This document shows positions 39,976-50,789 of a DNA stretch of 64,000 nt, one piece after another (position 1 is the first letter of the stretch; every line of letters starts with the position of its first letter). The stretch lies in the NCBI GenBank assembly GCA_017429945.1, contig JAFRNY010000007.1, positions 1-64,000 on the forward strand. The letters run 5' to 3'. The position numbers were made by a program, and so were the translations under genes. Origin of the DNA: Bacteroidaceae bacterium. Lineage in GTDB: Bacteria; Bacteroidota; Bacteroidia; Bacteroidales; Bacteroidaceae. The notes under the pieces were generated by a model. It worked only from the letters and a program-made list of their open reading frames with translations, had not been told where the DNA came from and did not search any database.

Positions 39976-41438
39976 TAGTGCTTGTTAACCGTATTGAGTA
40001 CTTGCTTATAGACTTCGAACTTGTAGCGGCGGCGCAGCTGTTCTACGAATTCCTGCTCCTTGAGAGCCTGGTAGTCGGTGACCACTTGCGGACCTACATC
40101 TGTCCAGCGCTGCGGACCTTTCTTTAGTTTACGTCCGAGCACGGCTGCAGCGGGATATTTCGATGACGGGCGTGTCTTGCCTTTCTTTACGCCGAAGGCC
40201 AGGGAATCAACGAGCGCATTGTCGCCTTGCTCGAAGATGCGGCGTTCGAAGCGCACCTGTACGCTGTCCTTGTTGAACTGCTGCTTGATGATGGTGGCCC
40301 ATCGGTCTTCGTCGATGCCTTTGAGCGCTTTCTTGGCTTTCTTCAGCACATCGGGGTTTATGGCTTGCAGCAGCGCTCCTGCGAAGTGTGGCTTGTCGAA
40401 GGCATAGTTCTTCTTATTGGCTTTGAAGTAGCGCTCGAGGGCAAGCGTGTCCTTGGCAGCGGGTTCCCACACTTGGCGCTGACAGATCTCGAAGAGCAAC
40501 AGACCATCGTGGTACTCCTGGAAGAGGTAGCGCAGCTCGAGGTCCTCGGCAGCAAGGATCTCAGCCTGCTCGTCCATGACCTGCTCAACGGTCTTACCCG
40601 TTGCGGTGCTTATGCTGTCGGCAGCTTTCGTTGCCAGGCGCTCGCGCATGCCTCGTGCCTCAAGGAACTGACGTATGCGCGGTGCAAGCGTGTCGTAGGG
40701 TTCGAGCGGTTTCTTGTCCATGAGCTTGAGGATGTGCCAGCCCACGGTTGAGAGCATAGGTTCTGCTACGTCGCCGATGTTCATCGTGTAGGCTTTGTCC
40801 TCAATCTCCTTGAGCAACTGGTGGGGGCCGATCCATCCGATAGTGCCTCCGCGCACGGCTGTGCCACGGTCGTCAGATGTCTCTGCGGCAAGTTTGGCAA
40901 AATCCTTGCCGCCCCGGAGCACAGAGTAGATGCTGTCGATACGCGCCTTGGCTGCAGCTTGCGCCTCGGGCGTCGACTGCTGTGGCGTGTGCACGAATAT
41001 GTGTGCCAGCTCAAGCAGTTGCTTACCTTCGAGCTGTGCGAGCATCTGGTCGTAGTAGTTACGCACTTCTTGCTCCTCTGCCTCGGGGGCTACGAGCAAG
41101 GGGCGTATCTGTTGGTCGCGATAGGTGCGGTATTCTTTCTGATAGCTCGTGAGGGTGTCGAGCTTGGCATCGAGGGCAGCTTCCACCTTCAGCTTGTAGT
41201 TGATGAAGAGGTCGGCATATTCCTCAACGCTTTTCTTGTCGATGACGCCGTCGGTATTGTTCTTATTGTAGTTGTATTCGAACTCCGAGCGAGGCACAGC
41301 CTTGCCGTTGATGCGCATGACGATGGGGTCCGTGTCGGTCCCCTGTCCTCCCTGCGGGCTGAACGAAGCAGCGTTTGCAGCAAGCTGGGCTACTGAAAGC
41401 AACGCGCAGGCCGAGGCTAAAATAAGTGTCTTTTTCAT
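39975..41438 (-). CDS. Periplasmic PpiC-type peptidylprolyl isomerase
   Basis: A 487-residue exported PpiC/parvulin protein with a signal peptide ending ANAAS. The N-terminal chaperone part has RSEFEYNYNKNNTDG and YADLFINYKLKVEAAL. The parvulin core reads LELAHIFVHTPQQ, RGGKDFAKLAAETSDDRGTA, GGTIGWIGPHQLLKEIEDKAYTMNIGDVAEPMLSTVGWHILKL. It comes first of the envelope run: PpiC, SurA-like, OstA-like. From memory, other Bacteroidales carry a third PpiC here, absent in this window. Confidence 0.92.
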   Translation of the reverse strand: MKKTLILASACALLSVAQLAANAASFSPQGGQGTDTDPIVMRINGKAVPRSEFEYNYNKNNTDGVIDKKSVEEYADLFINYKLKVEAALDAKLDTLTSYQKEYRTYRDQQIRPLLVAPEAEEQEVRNYYDQMLAQLEGKQLLELAHIFVHTPQQSTPEAQAAAKARIDSIYSVLRGGKDFAKLAAETSDDRGTAVRGGTIGWIGPHQLLKEIEDKAYTMNIGDVAEPMLSTVGWHILKLMDKKPLEPYDTLAPRIRQFLEARGMRERLATKAADSISTATGKTVEQVMDEQAEILAAEDLELRYLFQEYHDGLLLFEICQRQVWEPAAKDTLALERYFKANKKNYAFDKPHFAGALLQAINPDVLKKAKKALKGIDEDRWATIIKQQFNKDSVQVRFERRIFEQGDNALVDSLAFGVKKGKTRPSSKYPAAAVLGRKLKKGPQRWTDVGPQVVTDYQALKEQEFVEQLRRRYKFEVYKQVLNTVNKH

Positions 41439-41466
41439 CTTATCGTCTTAAGTTAAAAACAAGCCC

Positions 41467-41554
41467 AAGGGTTATGCCCAAAATCCTTAAGGGTTATCCG
41501 CAAAAGTGTTAAGGGTTATGGCCGTAACCCCTAAGAACATTTTGAGCAGAGCTT
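41467..41554. repeat. 22-bp tandem repeat, AAGGGTTAT type
   Basis: Units start at 41467, 41489 and 41511, each opening with AAGGGTTATG or AAGGGTTATC. A fourth, strongly diverged unit starts at 41533. It lies in the short gap upstream of the PpiC gene, where its promoter would be expected, and just after guaB. Confidence 0.8.
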
Positions 41555-41564
41555 AACCGTAGGT

Positions 41565-43323
<1,759 letters not shown>

Positions 43324-43346
43324 AAGCTTATGCGACCGTTTGTGTG

Positions 43347-43478
43347 GGCCGATTCAACCAGATGTACAGGGCGATTCAACCGGATGCATTGGCCGATTCA
43401 ACCGGATGTACAGGGCGATTCAACCGGACGTATTGGCTGATTCAACCGGATGTACAGGGCGATTCAACCGGTCGTGTC
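43347..43478. repeat. 22-bp tandem repeat, CAACCGG type, six units in two alternating forms
   Basis: Units start at 43347, 43369, 43391, 43413, 43435 and 43457. All carry GATTCAACCGG (the first has CAACCAG). Two endings alternate (ATGTACA and TGCATT/CGTATT-like), giving a 44-bp higher-order repeat. The core is shared with the arrays at 6409 and 11629. It abuts the stop of the kduI-like gene. Confidence 0.92.
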
Positions 43479-43489
43479 GCGACGATGGT

Positions 43490-44464
43490 TTATTTCAAGT
43501 CGATAACGGGGATATTGTCCTTGTCGTTGTAGTAGAGGTTCTCGCCCGCCATACCCCAGATGAAGGTGTAGTAGTAGGTGCCGGCAGCGGCGTGGATACT
43601 CCATTCCGGCGACATGATGGCCTGCTCGTTGTGCAACCATACTACACGGCTCTCCTGGGGCTCACCCATGATGTGTGCGATGGTCTGATCCTGCGGGAGA
43701 TTGAAATAATAGTAGGCCTCGATGCGACGACCGTGGGTGTGAGGGGGCATCGTGTTCCAGGCGGCACCGGGGTTGAGCTGCGTCAGTCCAAGCTGCAGCT
43801 GGCAGGGACCTTCCTCGAGCACGTCGTTGACGATGAGCTTATAGACAGTGCGGTTGTTGCACTCCTCGAGCGAGCCTACGGGTCCCCAGACAGCGGCCTT
43901 CAGCGAGCCCTTACGGCCGTCGAGGGTGATCCACTGCGTCTTGTAGTGCTGGTGGGCGGTGGCGCTGTTGAGGTAGAACTTAGCGGGCTTCGAGGCGTCC
44001 TTTGAGCGGAAGAGCACTTCCTTGTTCACGTCCTTGCCCTTGCCGATATGTCCGCGGCCGATATAGAGGGCCTCTTTGGGCGACAGGGCATACTCCTTGC
44101 CGTCGACGATGACCCAGCCATCGCCCTCGCCGCAGTTGACCACGCCGAGCTCGCGGTTGTAGAGGAAATACTTCTCCTTGATGCCTGGATCAACGTCGAG
44201 GCCGAGCTCTGGGAAGTTCTCAAGCTTCAGGTCCTTCGTCACAGGCATGGCACCGCCGAAGATGAAGCGGTCGTACCAGGAATAGGTCAGATTGATCTCA
44301 TCAGCCACCATCACCTTCTCCATCACGAAGCGGTCGCGGAGGGTCGGAGTGTCGTAGTGCTTTACATCGTCGGGATGACAGGCGGCACGGAAGTTGACGT
44401 GCTGCTGGCCGAAAGAAATGCCGGCGCAGCAGAGGAACGAAAGAATACAAATAATTTTTTTCAT
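43490..44464 (-). CDS. kduI: 5-dehydro-4-deoxy-D-glucuronate isomerase with signal peptide
   Basis: KduI converts 4-deoxy-5-ketouronate, the product of unsaturated uronate from pectin or glycosaminoglycan breakdown, to 3-deoxy-D-glycero-2,5-hexodiulosonate. The 324-residue protein has the full cupin fold. The probable zinc ligands are H242, H244 and E249 in HTHGRRIEA, and H291 in EWSIHAAAG. Known KduI enzymes are cytoplasmic and start at the equivalent of residue about 22 here. This copy has an additional 20-residue stretch with the look of a signal peptide ([10 protein letters not shown]...ISFGQ), so it may act in the periplasm. Neighbours include a PTS IIC but no lyase. Confidence 0.9.
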   Translation of the reverse strand: MKKIICILSFLCCAGISFGQQHVNFRAACHPDDVKHYDTPTLRDRFVMEKVMVADEINLTYSWYDRFIFGGAMPVTKDLKLENFPELGLDVDPGIKEKYFLYNRELGVVNCGEGDGWVIVDGKEYALSPKEALYIGRGHIGKGKDVNKEVLFRSKDASKPAKFYLNSATAHQHYKTQWITLDGRKGSLKAAVWGPVGSLEECNNRTVYKLIVNDVLEEGPCQLQLGLTQLNPGAAWNTMPPHTHGRRIEAYYYFNLPQDQTIAHIMGEPQESRVVWLHNEQAIMSPEWSIHAAAGTYYYTFIWGMAGENLYYNDKDNIPVIDLK

Positions 44465-44534
44465 AGAATGAATGAGTTATGATGATTAACGGTAATACAA
44501 TAAAATTAGAGCTAATATTGACAAAGAAGTTTAA

Positions 44535-44583
44535 CACTAATTTGCACAAATAATATTTTAACACAAATGCGCACAAATATTAT
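44535..44583. repeat. Inverted repeat, left side of the GxxExxY gene
   Basis: CACTAATTTGCACAAATAAT (44535-44554) matches the reverse complement of 45081-45103 in about 20 of 23 positions. A second direct copy (GCGCACAAATATTAT) lies at about 44569-44583. Confidence 0.65.
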
Positions 44584-44605
44584 CATGCAAACAGGCGCAA
44601 CTACA

Positions 44606-45040
44606 TTATGGATCGGAGACGTAATTCATATAGTTTTCGTGAGTGAGGAGGATAAAATCATCTATTTCGGGGAGATAAAGGTAACGTTCGGTGTGGAGGT
44701 TTGGCTCTCCAAAGTTAAAGAGGATACCGCGGTGCTGATGCGTGATGCGCATATAGTTAAAGAGTTGGGCACGATGATCAGCCGTAATTTCGGAGAGAGC
44801 CTTGAATTCAAGGATTATGCCGTGGTAAAAGTAATCGGCATAATAGGCTTTCTCCATTACCATTCCTTTATAGGTGAGCGTCAGTTTCTTCTCACGCTCA
44901 ATCTCCATCTGCCTCAGGCGCGCTTCCATGAGAAAAGCTTCCTGATATATCTGCTCTGCCAAGCCTCGGCCCAAAGTGTTATACACCTCCATGGCCACGC
45001 CCACGACCTCATACATATCAAGATATTCTCTCCGCGTCAT
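44606..45040 (-). CDS. GxxExxY family protein
   Basis: A 144-residue protein of the GxxExxY family. The name-giving motif is GLAEQIY (G26, E29, Y32). It is followed by YKGMVMEKAYYADYFYHGIILEFKALSEI, in which the D..E-K pattern suggests a PD-(D/E)xK nuclease-like fold, and by HRAQLFNYMRITHQHRGILFNFG. Function is unknown. The gene and its flanks are clearly more AT-rich than the neighbours and are bracketed by imperfect inverted repeats, so it looks like an inserted cassette between the kduI-like and gatC-like genes. Confidence 0.9.
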   Translation of the reverse strand: MTRREYLDMYEVVGVAMEVYNTLGRGLAEQIYQEAFLMEARLRQMEIEREKKLTLTYKGMVMEKAYYADYFYHGIILEFKALSEITADHRAQLFNYMRITHQHRGILFNFGEPNLHTERYLYLPEIDDFILLTHENYMNYVSDP

Positions 45041-45080
45041 TTTATTCTATCCTTTTCAATAATTAGTGCCTATTTGCGAA

Positions 45081-45103
45081 ATAATATTTGTGCGTATTAG
45101 TGA
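45081..45103. repeat. Inverted repeat, right side of the GxxExxY gene
   Basis: The element (AATAATATTTGTGCGTATTA...) is the imperfect inverted partner of 44535-44557. It lies between the GxxExxY gene and the end of the PTS IIC gene. Confidence 0.65.
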
Positions 45104-45120
45104 AAAAAAATAATTGTGTT

Positions 45121-46509
45121 TTATGCCTCCTGCACATTTGTGTTCGAGCTCATCTTCTCGTCCTCAACAATTCGCTTCCGGTTGATGTACATCATGACAA
45201 GAGTTATGAGGGTGAGGATGCCCATACCTATCCATTTCAGATACTTCACGCAAGCATAGATGACGTAGCCGAAGAGCGACGAAGCGAAGTCGAGGGCACC
45301 GCCGTCGAAGCCCTCGGGGATCTTGGCTGCGGAGGCCGTCGGGTCTGTCTTATACACCTCATTGGCTGCCAGCGTGAAGGCGGGAGCCATATCGGTTACG
45401 AAATAAAGTCCGATGATGAGGGCTACGAGGCCTACGAGCAAGCTCTTCACCACATTGCCTTTCGTATATGGCAGGATGAGGGGGAAGAGGTAGAACATTC
45501 CGGCGAGCGAGGCCAGGGGCAGGAACTGATTGCCGGGGATGAACACGGCTATTGCCAGGATGACGGGGATGAGGATGACGGAACAGACGAGCGTCGTGGG
45601 GTGTCCGATAACCAGGGCAGGCGACATTCCGATGTATATCTTCTTGCCGCTGAATTTCTTCTTCGCCACTTCCTGTGTCTTTTCTGCAATAGGTTTCAGG
45701 CCGTCGATGAAGAGACTGGTGATGCGGGGAATGAGCTCCATGACAGCGCCCATCGTGACGCCAAGGAACAACACCTTTTTGATGTCAAGCTGTGCAGCCC
45801 AGCCTATCAAGGCACCCACGATGACGCCAAGCACCAGGGGTTCGCCAAGCACACCGAACTTGCGCTTAAGGCCCTCGGCATCAATATCGAGCTTCGAGAA
45901 ACCGGGAATCTTGTCCAAGAGCCAGTTGATGCCGACGGCAAAGACGGTGAAGCTCTGGCAGAAAGGCTGAGGAATCGAGATGCCCTGCAGGTCGTAGTGT
46001 TTCTGGAAACGATCGGCGGTGAGGTCGGCCATCACCATCGTGATGATGTAGCACACGATGGCGGCAAAATATCCCCAGAGCAGGCTTTGGCCCATGACGA
46101 AATAGGCAACGGCACCAATGAAGGCGAAATGCCAGTAGTTCCAAAGGTCGATGTTCACCGTGCGCGTAGTCTTTGTCAAGAGCATCAGCAGGTTGACGCC
46201 CAGGCAGATGGGGATTATAAGCGCACCGACGGCTGTGCCATAGGCCACAGCAGCTGCTGCAGGCCAGCCCATATCGAAGACCTTAAGCTGCAAGTCATAG
46301 AGCTCAGAGATGCCTTTCAAGGGCGAGTCGAAGTTGTTGGTCAGCAGGGCCGTGACGATGCCGAGGCCCACGAAACCTACGCCCACATATAGACCGCTCT
46401 TAAGCGACTTACCGAAGGTCATGCCGATGCACAGGCCGATGATGGTGAACAGAATGGGCATCATGACCGATGCGCCGAGCGAGATGATGTAGGAGAATAC
46501 TGCTTCCAT
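45121..46509 (-). CDS. PTS galactitol-type IIC permease (orphan)
   Basis: A 462-residue inner-membrane protein with about 10-12 hydrophobic helices, matching the galactitol-type (GatC) IIC family. Typical segments are GLCIGMTFGKSLKSGLYVGVGFVGLGIV, ISIPQPFCQSFTVFAVGINWLLDKIPG, GEPLVLGVIVGALIGW, MGAVMELIPRITSLFIDGL and IYIGMSPALVIGHPTTLVCSVILIPVI. No IIA, IIB or other PTS gene is in the window, and complete PTS systems are rare in Bacteroidetes, so it may act as a stand-alone sugar or sugar-acid transporter. The ATG at 46509 is preferred to an in-frame GTG at 46527. The substrate is unknown; the neighbouring kduI-like gene hints at a uronate or related compound. Confidence 0.88.
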   Translation of the reverse strand: MEAVFSYIISLGASVMMPILFTIIGLCIGMTFGKSLKSGLYVGVGFVGLGIVTALLTNNFDSPLKGISELYDLQLKVFDMGWPAAAAVAYGTAVGALIIPICLGVNLLMLLTKTTRTVNIDLWNYWHFAFIGAVAYFVMGQSLLWGYFAAIVCYIITMVMADLTADRFQKHYDLQGISIPQPFCQSFTVFAVGINWLLDKIPGFSKLDIDAEGLKRKFGVLGEPLVLGVIVGALIGWAAQLDIKKVLFLGVTMGAVMELIPRITSLFIDGLKPIAEKTQEVAKKKFSGKKIYIGMSPALVIGHPTTLVCSVILIPVILAIAVFIPGNQFLPLASLAGMFYLFPLILPYTKGNVVKSLLVGLVALIIGLYFVTDMAPAFTLAANEVYKTDPTASAAKIPEGFDGGALDFASSLFGYVIYACVKYLKWIGMGILTLITLVMMYINRKRIVEDEKMSSNTNVQEA

Positions 46510-46683
46510 AAGAGACCCACCCCTCACCCTCCCCTTGGGGAGGGAGTAGATACCTTGGTGGGTGAAGGGTTATTGGTGAGACATTAAATTAATTATTCGT
46601 GGGTAAATGATTCTGGCAGGGGGAAAAACAGTCTTGACAGATGACACATCCCTTGGGAGGGTAAAGGGAGGAGCTTCTTCTTT

Positions 46684-47562
46684 TTATTTTTCAAAGTTTA
46701 TGCTTCCGCCACCGATATTCTTCCCGTCGGCGAAGATTTGTACGCGGTACTGTCCGGCCACGAGCATCTCGGTGACGTTCCAATACATGGTCACGGGCGT
46801 TTCCTCTCCATTGTATTCGATGTCCTTACGCATCGAATATTCGAGGTTTCGATTCTCAAAATGGAAGGTGCCGCCGCCGTCAAGCACCTCGCCCGTGGGC
46901 TTGATGATCCGAACGTAGACGGTACGCGCTCCGGCTGCAGCCGTGACATTACGTGCGATATTGAACGACACCTGGAAGGTCTTGACGTCTGCTATCTTCT
47001 TGGCGCGCTTCTGTCGTTTGTCTAAGGCACTGATGCTCACGGCGGTGGCATCCAGCTGGCTGGCAATCTCCACTTTGTCGGTCAGCGAGGCCTTCTCTGA
47101 GGAGAGGCTCGAGATTTGCTGTTTCTGCACGGCCTGCTGCTGCCTAAGGTCCTCGTTCTCGGCGTTGAGCTTGGTGTTCAAGCGGTTGAGCGAATCTATC
47201 TCGGCCACGAAGCTCTTAAGCACTTCGCGCATCGTTGCCAGCTCTTTCTTCAGGCGGGTTATCTCGGCCGCATCATTGGCTTTGGTGCGCTGTAGCTCTT
47301 CAAGGAGCTCCTGCGTGCGCTGCTGTTCCTGCTCGAGCTGGGCCATGAGCGAGTCGTTGTTGATCTGCGTCTTCATCTCGCTGTACTGTCTAGCAAAACT
47401 CTCATATTCGTTTTGCATCTCCAGCTTGTCCATCTCGGCAAGTTCGAGCATTTGCTTATTCTGCTCGTTACTCTTGTTGAGCGAGTAGAGCAGATAGGCC
47501 ATGGCCGCAAGCAGTATTGCTACGACGACGGCAATAATGGCATAAATGGTATTCCTTCTCAT
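46684..47562 (-). CDS. Membrane-anchored coiled-coil protein, unknown function
   Basis: 292 residues. One N-terminal transmembrane helix (about 7-28) is followed by a long coiled coil (about 30-165, rich in E, Q, L and K). A compact beta-rich C-terminal domain follows (RTVYVRIIKPTGEVLDGGGTFHFENRN..., MLVAGQYRVQIFADGKNIGGGSINFEK). Topology is probably a periplasmic stalk with an Ig-like head. I recognise no named family. It lies near, but is not similar in its head domain to, the coiled-coil lipoprotein at 50790. It has its own -7 box. Confidence 0.8.
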   Translation of the reverse strand: MRRNTIYAIIAVVVAILLAAMAYLLYSLNKSNEQNKQMLELAEMDKLEMQNEYESFARQYSEMKTQINNDSLMAQLEQEQQRTQELLEELQRTKANDAAEITRLKKELATMREVLKSFVAEIDSLNRLNTKLNAENEDLRQQQAVQKQQISSLSSEKASLTDKVEIASQLDATAVSISALDKRQKRAKKIADVKTFQVSFNIARNVTAAAGARTVYVRIIKPTGEVLDGGGTFHFENRNLEYSMRKDIEYNGEETPVTMYWNVTEMLVAGQYRVQIFADGKNIGGGSINFEK

Positions 47563-47584
47563 AGTATGGATTGAAATTTCAGCC

Positions 47585-47592
47585 GCAAAGAT
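47585..47592 (-). promoter_or_regulatory. Bacteroidetes -7 box (TATCTTTG) of the coiled-coil gene
   Basis: The minus strand reads TATCTTTG, 22 bp before the ATG at 47562. No clear -33 element was seen. Confidence 0.6.
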
Positions 47593-47652
47593 ACAAAAGA
47601 AATGATGAATGACACACTAAAAAAAGAAAAATAATAGGCAGACACACTAAAA

Positions 47653-47681
47653 AAGGCCTGCGACGGAGTGCCGCAGGCCTT
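47653..47681 (-). terminator. Terminator of the fumarase gene
   Basis: AAGGCCTGCG (47653-47662) pairs with 47672-47681. On the minus strand a run of T follows. It sits 40 bp after the fumarase stop. Confidence 0.85.
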
Positions 47682-47720
47682 ATAATTAAGCAAATAAGTA
47701 TGATTATATGAGTTCTGTCA

Positions 47721-49367
47721 TCAGTTCTTGCAGCAGAGTGGTTTCAACTGCTTGAAGAAGTCGTTGCCCTTATCGTCGACGAGGATGAAGGCGGGGAAGT
47801 CCTCGACCTCAATCTTCCAGATGGCTTCCATGCCGAGTTCGGGGTATTCGACACATTCGATGGACTTGATGCTCGACTGCGAGAGCACGGCAGCCACACC
47901 GCCGATGGTGCCGAGATAGAAACCGCCATGTTTCTGGCAGGCATCGGTGACAGCCTGCGAGCGGTTGCCCTTGGCAATCATGACGAGCGAAGCACCATGG
48001 TCTTGGAATTCATCGACATAGGGATCCATGCGATTGGCCGTCGTCGGGCCCATGGAGCCGCAGGGATAGCCTTCGGGCGTCTTAGCAGGGCCGGCATAGA
48101 GCACGGGGTAGTCCTTGAAGTACTGAGGCATCTCCTCGCCGGCATCGAGGCGCGCTTTCAGCTTGGCATGAGCGATATCGCGTGCCACGATGATGGTACC
48201 CTTCAGGTTTACGCGGGTCGAGACGGGATATTTGGTCAGTTCGGCGCGCACGGCATCGATGCCCTTCGAGAGGTCGATCTCGATGCCCTTGGTGCCCTCG
48301 CCTGGACGACGCAGAGCCTCGGGAATGAGTTCTGTGGGGTTAGAGTCCATGACTTCGAGCCATACGCCGTCGCGATTAATCTTGGCTTTGATATTGCGAT
48401 CAGCCGAGCAGGAGACGCCCATGCCAATGGGGCACGATGCTCCATGGCGCGGCAGGCGAACGACGCGGATGTCGTGAGCCATATATTTGCCGCCGAACTG
48501 AGCGCCGAGACCGATATTGTGGGCCTCGCGCAAGAGCTTCTGCTCGAGGTCGACGTCGCGGAAGGCGCGACCAGTCTCGTCGCCCGTGGTAGGCAGGCTG
48601 TCATAGTACTTGATAGAGGCGAGTTTGACGGTCAACAGGTTCTTCTCAGCAGATGTACCACCGATGACGAAGGCGATATGGTAAGGCGGACAAGCAGCCG
48701 TGCCGAGGCTCTTCATCTTCTCTACGAGGAAGGGAATGAGCGTGCCTTCGTTCTGGATCGTGGCTTTGGTCATCGGATAGAAATACGTCTTGTTGGCCGA
48801 ACCGCCGCCCTTGGCCACCATGACGAAGCGATATTCAGCACCTTCGGTGGCCTCGATGTCGATTTGTGCGGGTAGGTTGCAGCGCGTGTTCACCTCGTCG
48901 TACATCGTGAGAGGAGCGTTCTGCGAGTAGCGCAGATTATCCTCGGTGAATGTGTTGTAGACGCCGCGAGAGAGAGCTTCTTCATCCTCGAAGCCTGTCC
49001 ACACTTGCTGTCCTTTCTCGCCGTGGATGATGGCCGTGCCAGTGTCCTGGCAGAAAGGCAGTATGCCCTTGGCTGCCACCTCGGCATTGCGCAGGAACTG
49101 CAGGGCAACGTACTTGTCGTTCTCTGTAGCTTCGGGGTCGTAGAGGATGGCTGCCACCTGCTCGTTGTGCTCGCGGCGCAGCATGAATTCCACGTCGTGG
49201 AAAGCCTGCTGGGCAAGCAGCGTGAGTGCTTCCTTGGAGACTTTGACAATCTCTTTGCCCTCGAAAGTGGTAGTGGTTACGCCCTCCTTCGTCAGGAGGC
49301 GGTACTCGGTCTTGTCTTCGCCCAATTGGAACATTGGAGCGTACTTGAAATCAGGTTTATTGGCCAT
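47721..49367 (-). CDS. Fumarate hydratase, class I
   Basis: Iron-sulfur fumarase, 548 residues, interconverting fumarate and malate in the reductive branch leading to succinate and propionate in anaerobes. The alpha region ([41 protein letters not shown]) and beta region ([48 protein letters not shown]) are fused in one chain, as in FumA/FumB. Cysteines for the [4Fe-4S] cluster are in FCQDTG, in the [12 protein letters not shown] region and in the segment around [14 protein letters not shown]. It is a single gene with a clear terminator. Confidence 0.96.
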   Translation of the reverse strand: MANKPDFKYAPMFQLGEDKTEYRLLTKEGVTTTTFEGKEIVKVSKEALTLLAQQAFHDVEFMLRREHNEQVAAILYDPEATENDKYVALQFLRNAEVAAKGILPFCQDTGTAIIHGEKGQQVWTGFEDEEALSRGVYNTFTEDNLRYSQNAPLTMYDEVNTRCNLPAQIDIEATEGAEYRFVMVAKGGGSANKTYFYPMTKATIQNEGTLIPFLVEKMKSLGTAACPPYHIAFVIGGTSAEKNLLTVKLASIKYYDSLPTTGDETGRAFRDVDLEQKLLREAHNIGLGAQFGGKYMAHDIRVVRLPRHGASCPIGMGVSCSADRNIKAKINRDGVWLEVMDSNPTELIPEALRRPGEGTKGIEIDLSKGIDAVRAELTKYPVSTRVNLKGTIIVARDIAHAKLKARLDAGEEMPQYFKDYPVLYAGPAKTPEGYPCGSMGPTTANRMDPYVDEFQDHGASLVMIAKGNRSQAVTDACQKHGGFYLGTIGGVAAVLSQSSIKSIECVEYPELGMEAIWKIEVEDFPAFILVDDKGNDFFKQLKPLCCKN

Positions 49368-49441
49368 TATTATTTATTTAATATATGTGAGATTTGTGAA
49401 ACATTTCGATGATTCATAGCCATAAGGAGTAGCGGCAGTCA

Positions 49442-50707
49442 CTATAATGCCCCACCCTCTTCTTCGTAGTGCTGAAAGAGAAAGTCGTTATAGGGATATT
49501 TCTGCACATGCAACTCGCGCACGCGGCTGTAGAGCCGATGCTTGAGTTCATCGATATTCTCGCGCTCGCGGGCACTGATGAAGAGGCAGTCGTCGCCGAG
49601 TTTGGCCATCCACGTGCGCATGAGGTCGGGCAAGGGGGTGTTCTCACGCGTTGCCGGTGTGAGGTCGTCGGCATCCTTTGGGGTGAAGGTGTAGGCGTCA
49701 ATCTTATTGAAAAGGATCATCGAGGGTTTGTCGGCACAGCCGAGGTCGCTGAGCGTCTTTTCTACAACACGTATCTGCTCTTCGAAGTCGGGGTGTGATA
49801 TATCAACCACATGCACGAGCAGGTCAGCCTCGCGGACCTCGTCGAGAGTACTTTTGAAGCTGTCAATGAGGTCTGTGGGCAACTTTCGTATGAATCCTAC
49901 GGTGTCTGAAAGCAAGAAGGGCAGATTATCGATTATGACTTTGCGCACTGTGGTGTCGAGCGTGGCGAAGAGTTTGTTCTCTGCGAATACCTCACTCTTT
50001 GCAAGCAGATTCATGAGCGTGCTCTTGCCTACATTGGTGTAGCCCACGAGAGCCACGCGAATCATACGGCCCCGGTTGCTACGTTGGGTGCTTTTCTGGC
50101 GGTCGATGTCGGCCAGGCGCTGTTTCAAGAGGCTCATGCGGTTGAGGATGATGCGGCGGTCCATCTCGAGCTGTGTCTCGCCCGGTCCGCGTAGTCCCAC
50201 ACTGCCTTTGCCGCCGCCCGAACCTGAGCCGCCGCCTTGGCGCTCGAGGTGTGTCCAGAGTCGTTGCAGGCGTGGCAGCATGTAGCGGTACTGGGCCAAC
50301 TCCACTTGTGTCTTGGCGTTGGCCGTCTGTGCGCGCATGGCAAAGATGTCGAGGATTAGGCTTGTGCGATCAAGGATCTTCACCTTCAGCACGCTTTCTA
50401 TGTTGCGCAGTTGCTTGGCACTGAGCTCATCGTCGAAAATCACCATACCCACTTCGCGCTCGGCGTCTTCCTCGGCTACGATGAAGGCACGTATCTCATC
50501 AAGCTTGCCTTTGCCTACATAGCTCACCTGGCTGGGGCCGTTGGCGCGTTGCGTGAAACGCTTAATGGTGACAGCCCCCGCCGTGGTGGCCAGGAATTCC
50601 AGCTCGTCGAGGTATTCAGCAGTGCGGCGCTCATCCTGCTGTGGTGTGATGAGTGCTACGAGTATCGCTGTCTCGGCTTTCGCCTCAGTGATGACAAATT
50701 CTTTCAT
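49442..50707 (-). CDS. hflX: GTPase HflX
   Basis: A ribosome-associated GTPase, 421 residues, which in other bacteria splits stalled ribosomes. The N-terminal HflX domain ends in the glycine-rich segment and GLRGPGETQLEMDRR. The G-domain has the P-loop GYTNVGKS, switch region TLDTTVRKV, DTVGFI and NKID. It lies between the fumarase gene and a coiled-coil lipoprotein gene on the same strand. Confidence 0.97.
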   Translation of the reverse strand: MKEFVITEAKAETAILVALITPQQDERRTAEYLDELEFLATTAGAVTIKRFTQRANGPSQVSYVGKGKLDEIRAFIVAEEDAEREVGMVIFDDELSAKQLRNIESVLKVKILDRTSLILDIFAMRAQTANAKTQVELAQYRYMLPRLQRLWTHLERQGGGSGSGGGKGSVGLRGPGETQLEMDRRIILNRMSLLKQRLADIDRQKSTQRSNRGRMIRVALVGYTNVGKSTLMNLLAKSEVFAENKLFATLDTTVRKVIIDNLPFLLSDTVGFIRKLPTDLIDSFKSTLDEVREADLLVHVVDISHPDFEEQIRVVEKTLSDLGCADKPSMILFNKIDAYTFTPKDADDLTPATRENTPLPDLMRTWMAKLGDDCLFISARERENIDELKHRLYSRVRELHVQKYPYNDFLFQHYEEEGGAL

Positions 50708-50762
50708 TCTTGCAGTTTACTGTCCAATGGCGTCTCGCTTTAAAATTGTACCATTAAACATC

Positions 50763-50785
50763 CAATCCCTAATCTCTAATCTCTA
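50763..50785. repeat. Short 7-bp period repeat
   Basis: Three heptamers of the CTAATCT type, just before the stop codon of the lipoprotein gene at 50790. Confidence 0.6.
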
Positions 50786-50789
50786 ATCC

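Noticed and set aside
44567..45100. A plus-strand open frame opposite the GxxExxY gene
   Set aside because: It is the antisense of a clear family member and has no recognisable features.
46527..46545. CCCTCCCC-TT-GGGGAGGG hairpin upstream of the PTS IIC start, similar to one at about 1905-1920
   Set aside because: It is short and in a region without other signals; it could be a terminator or a chance palindrome, too weak to call.
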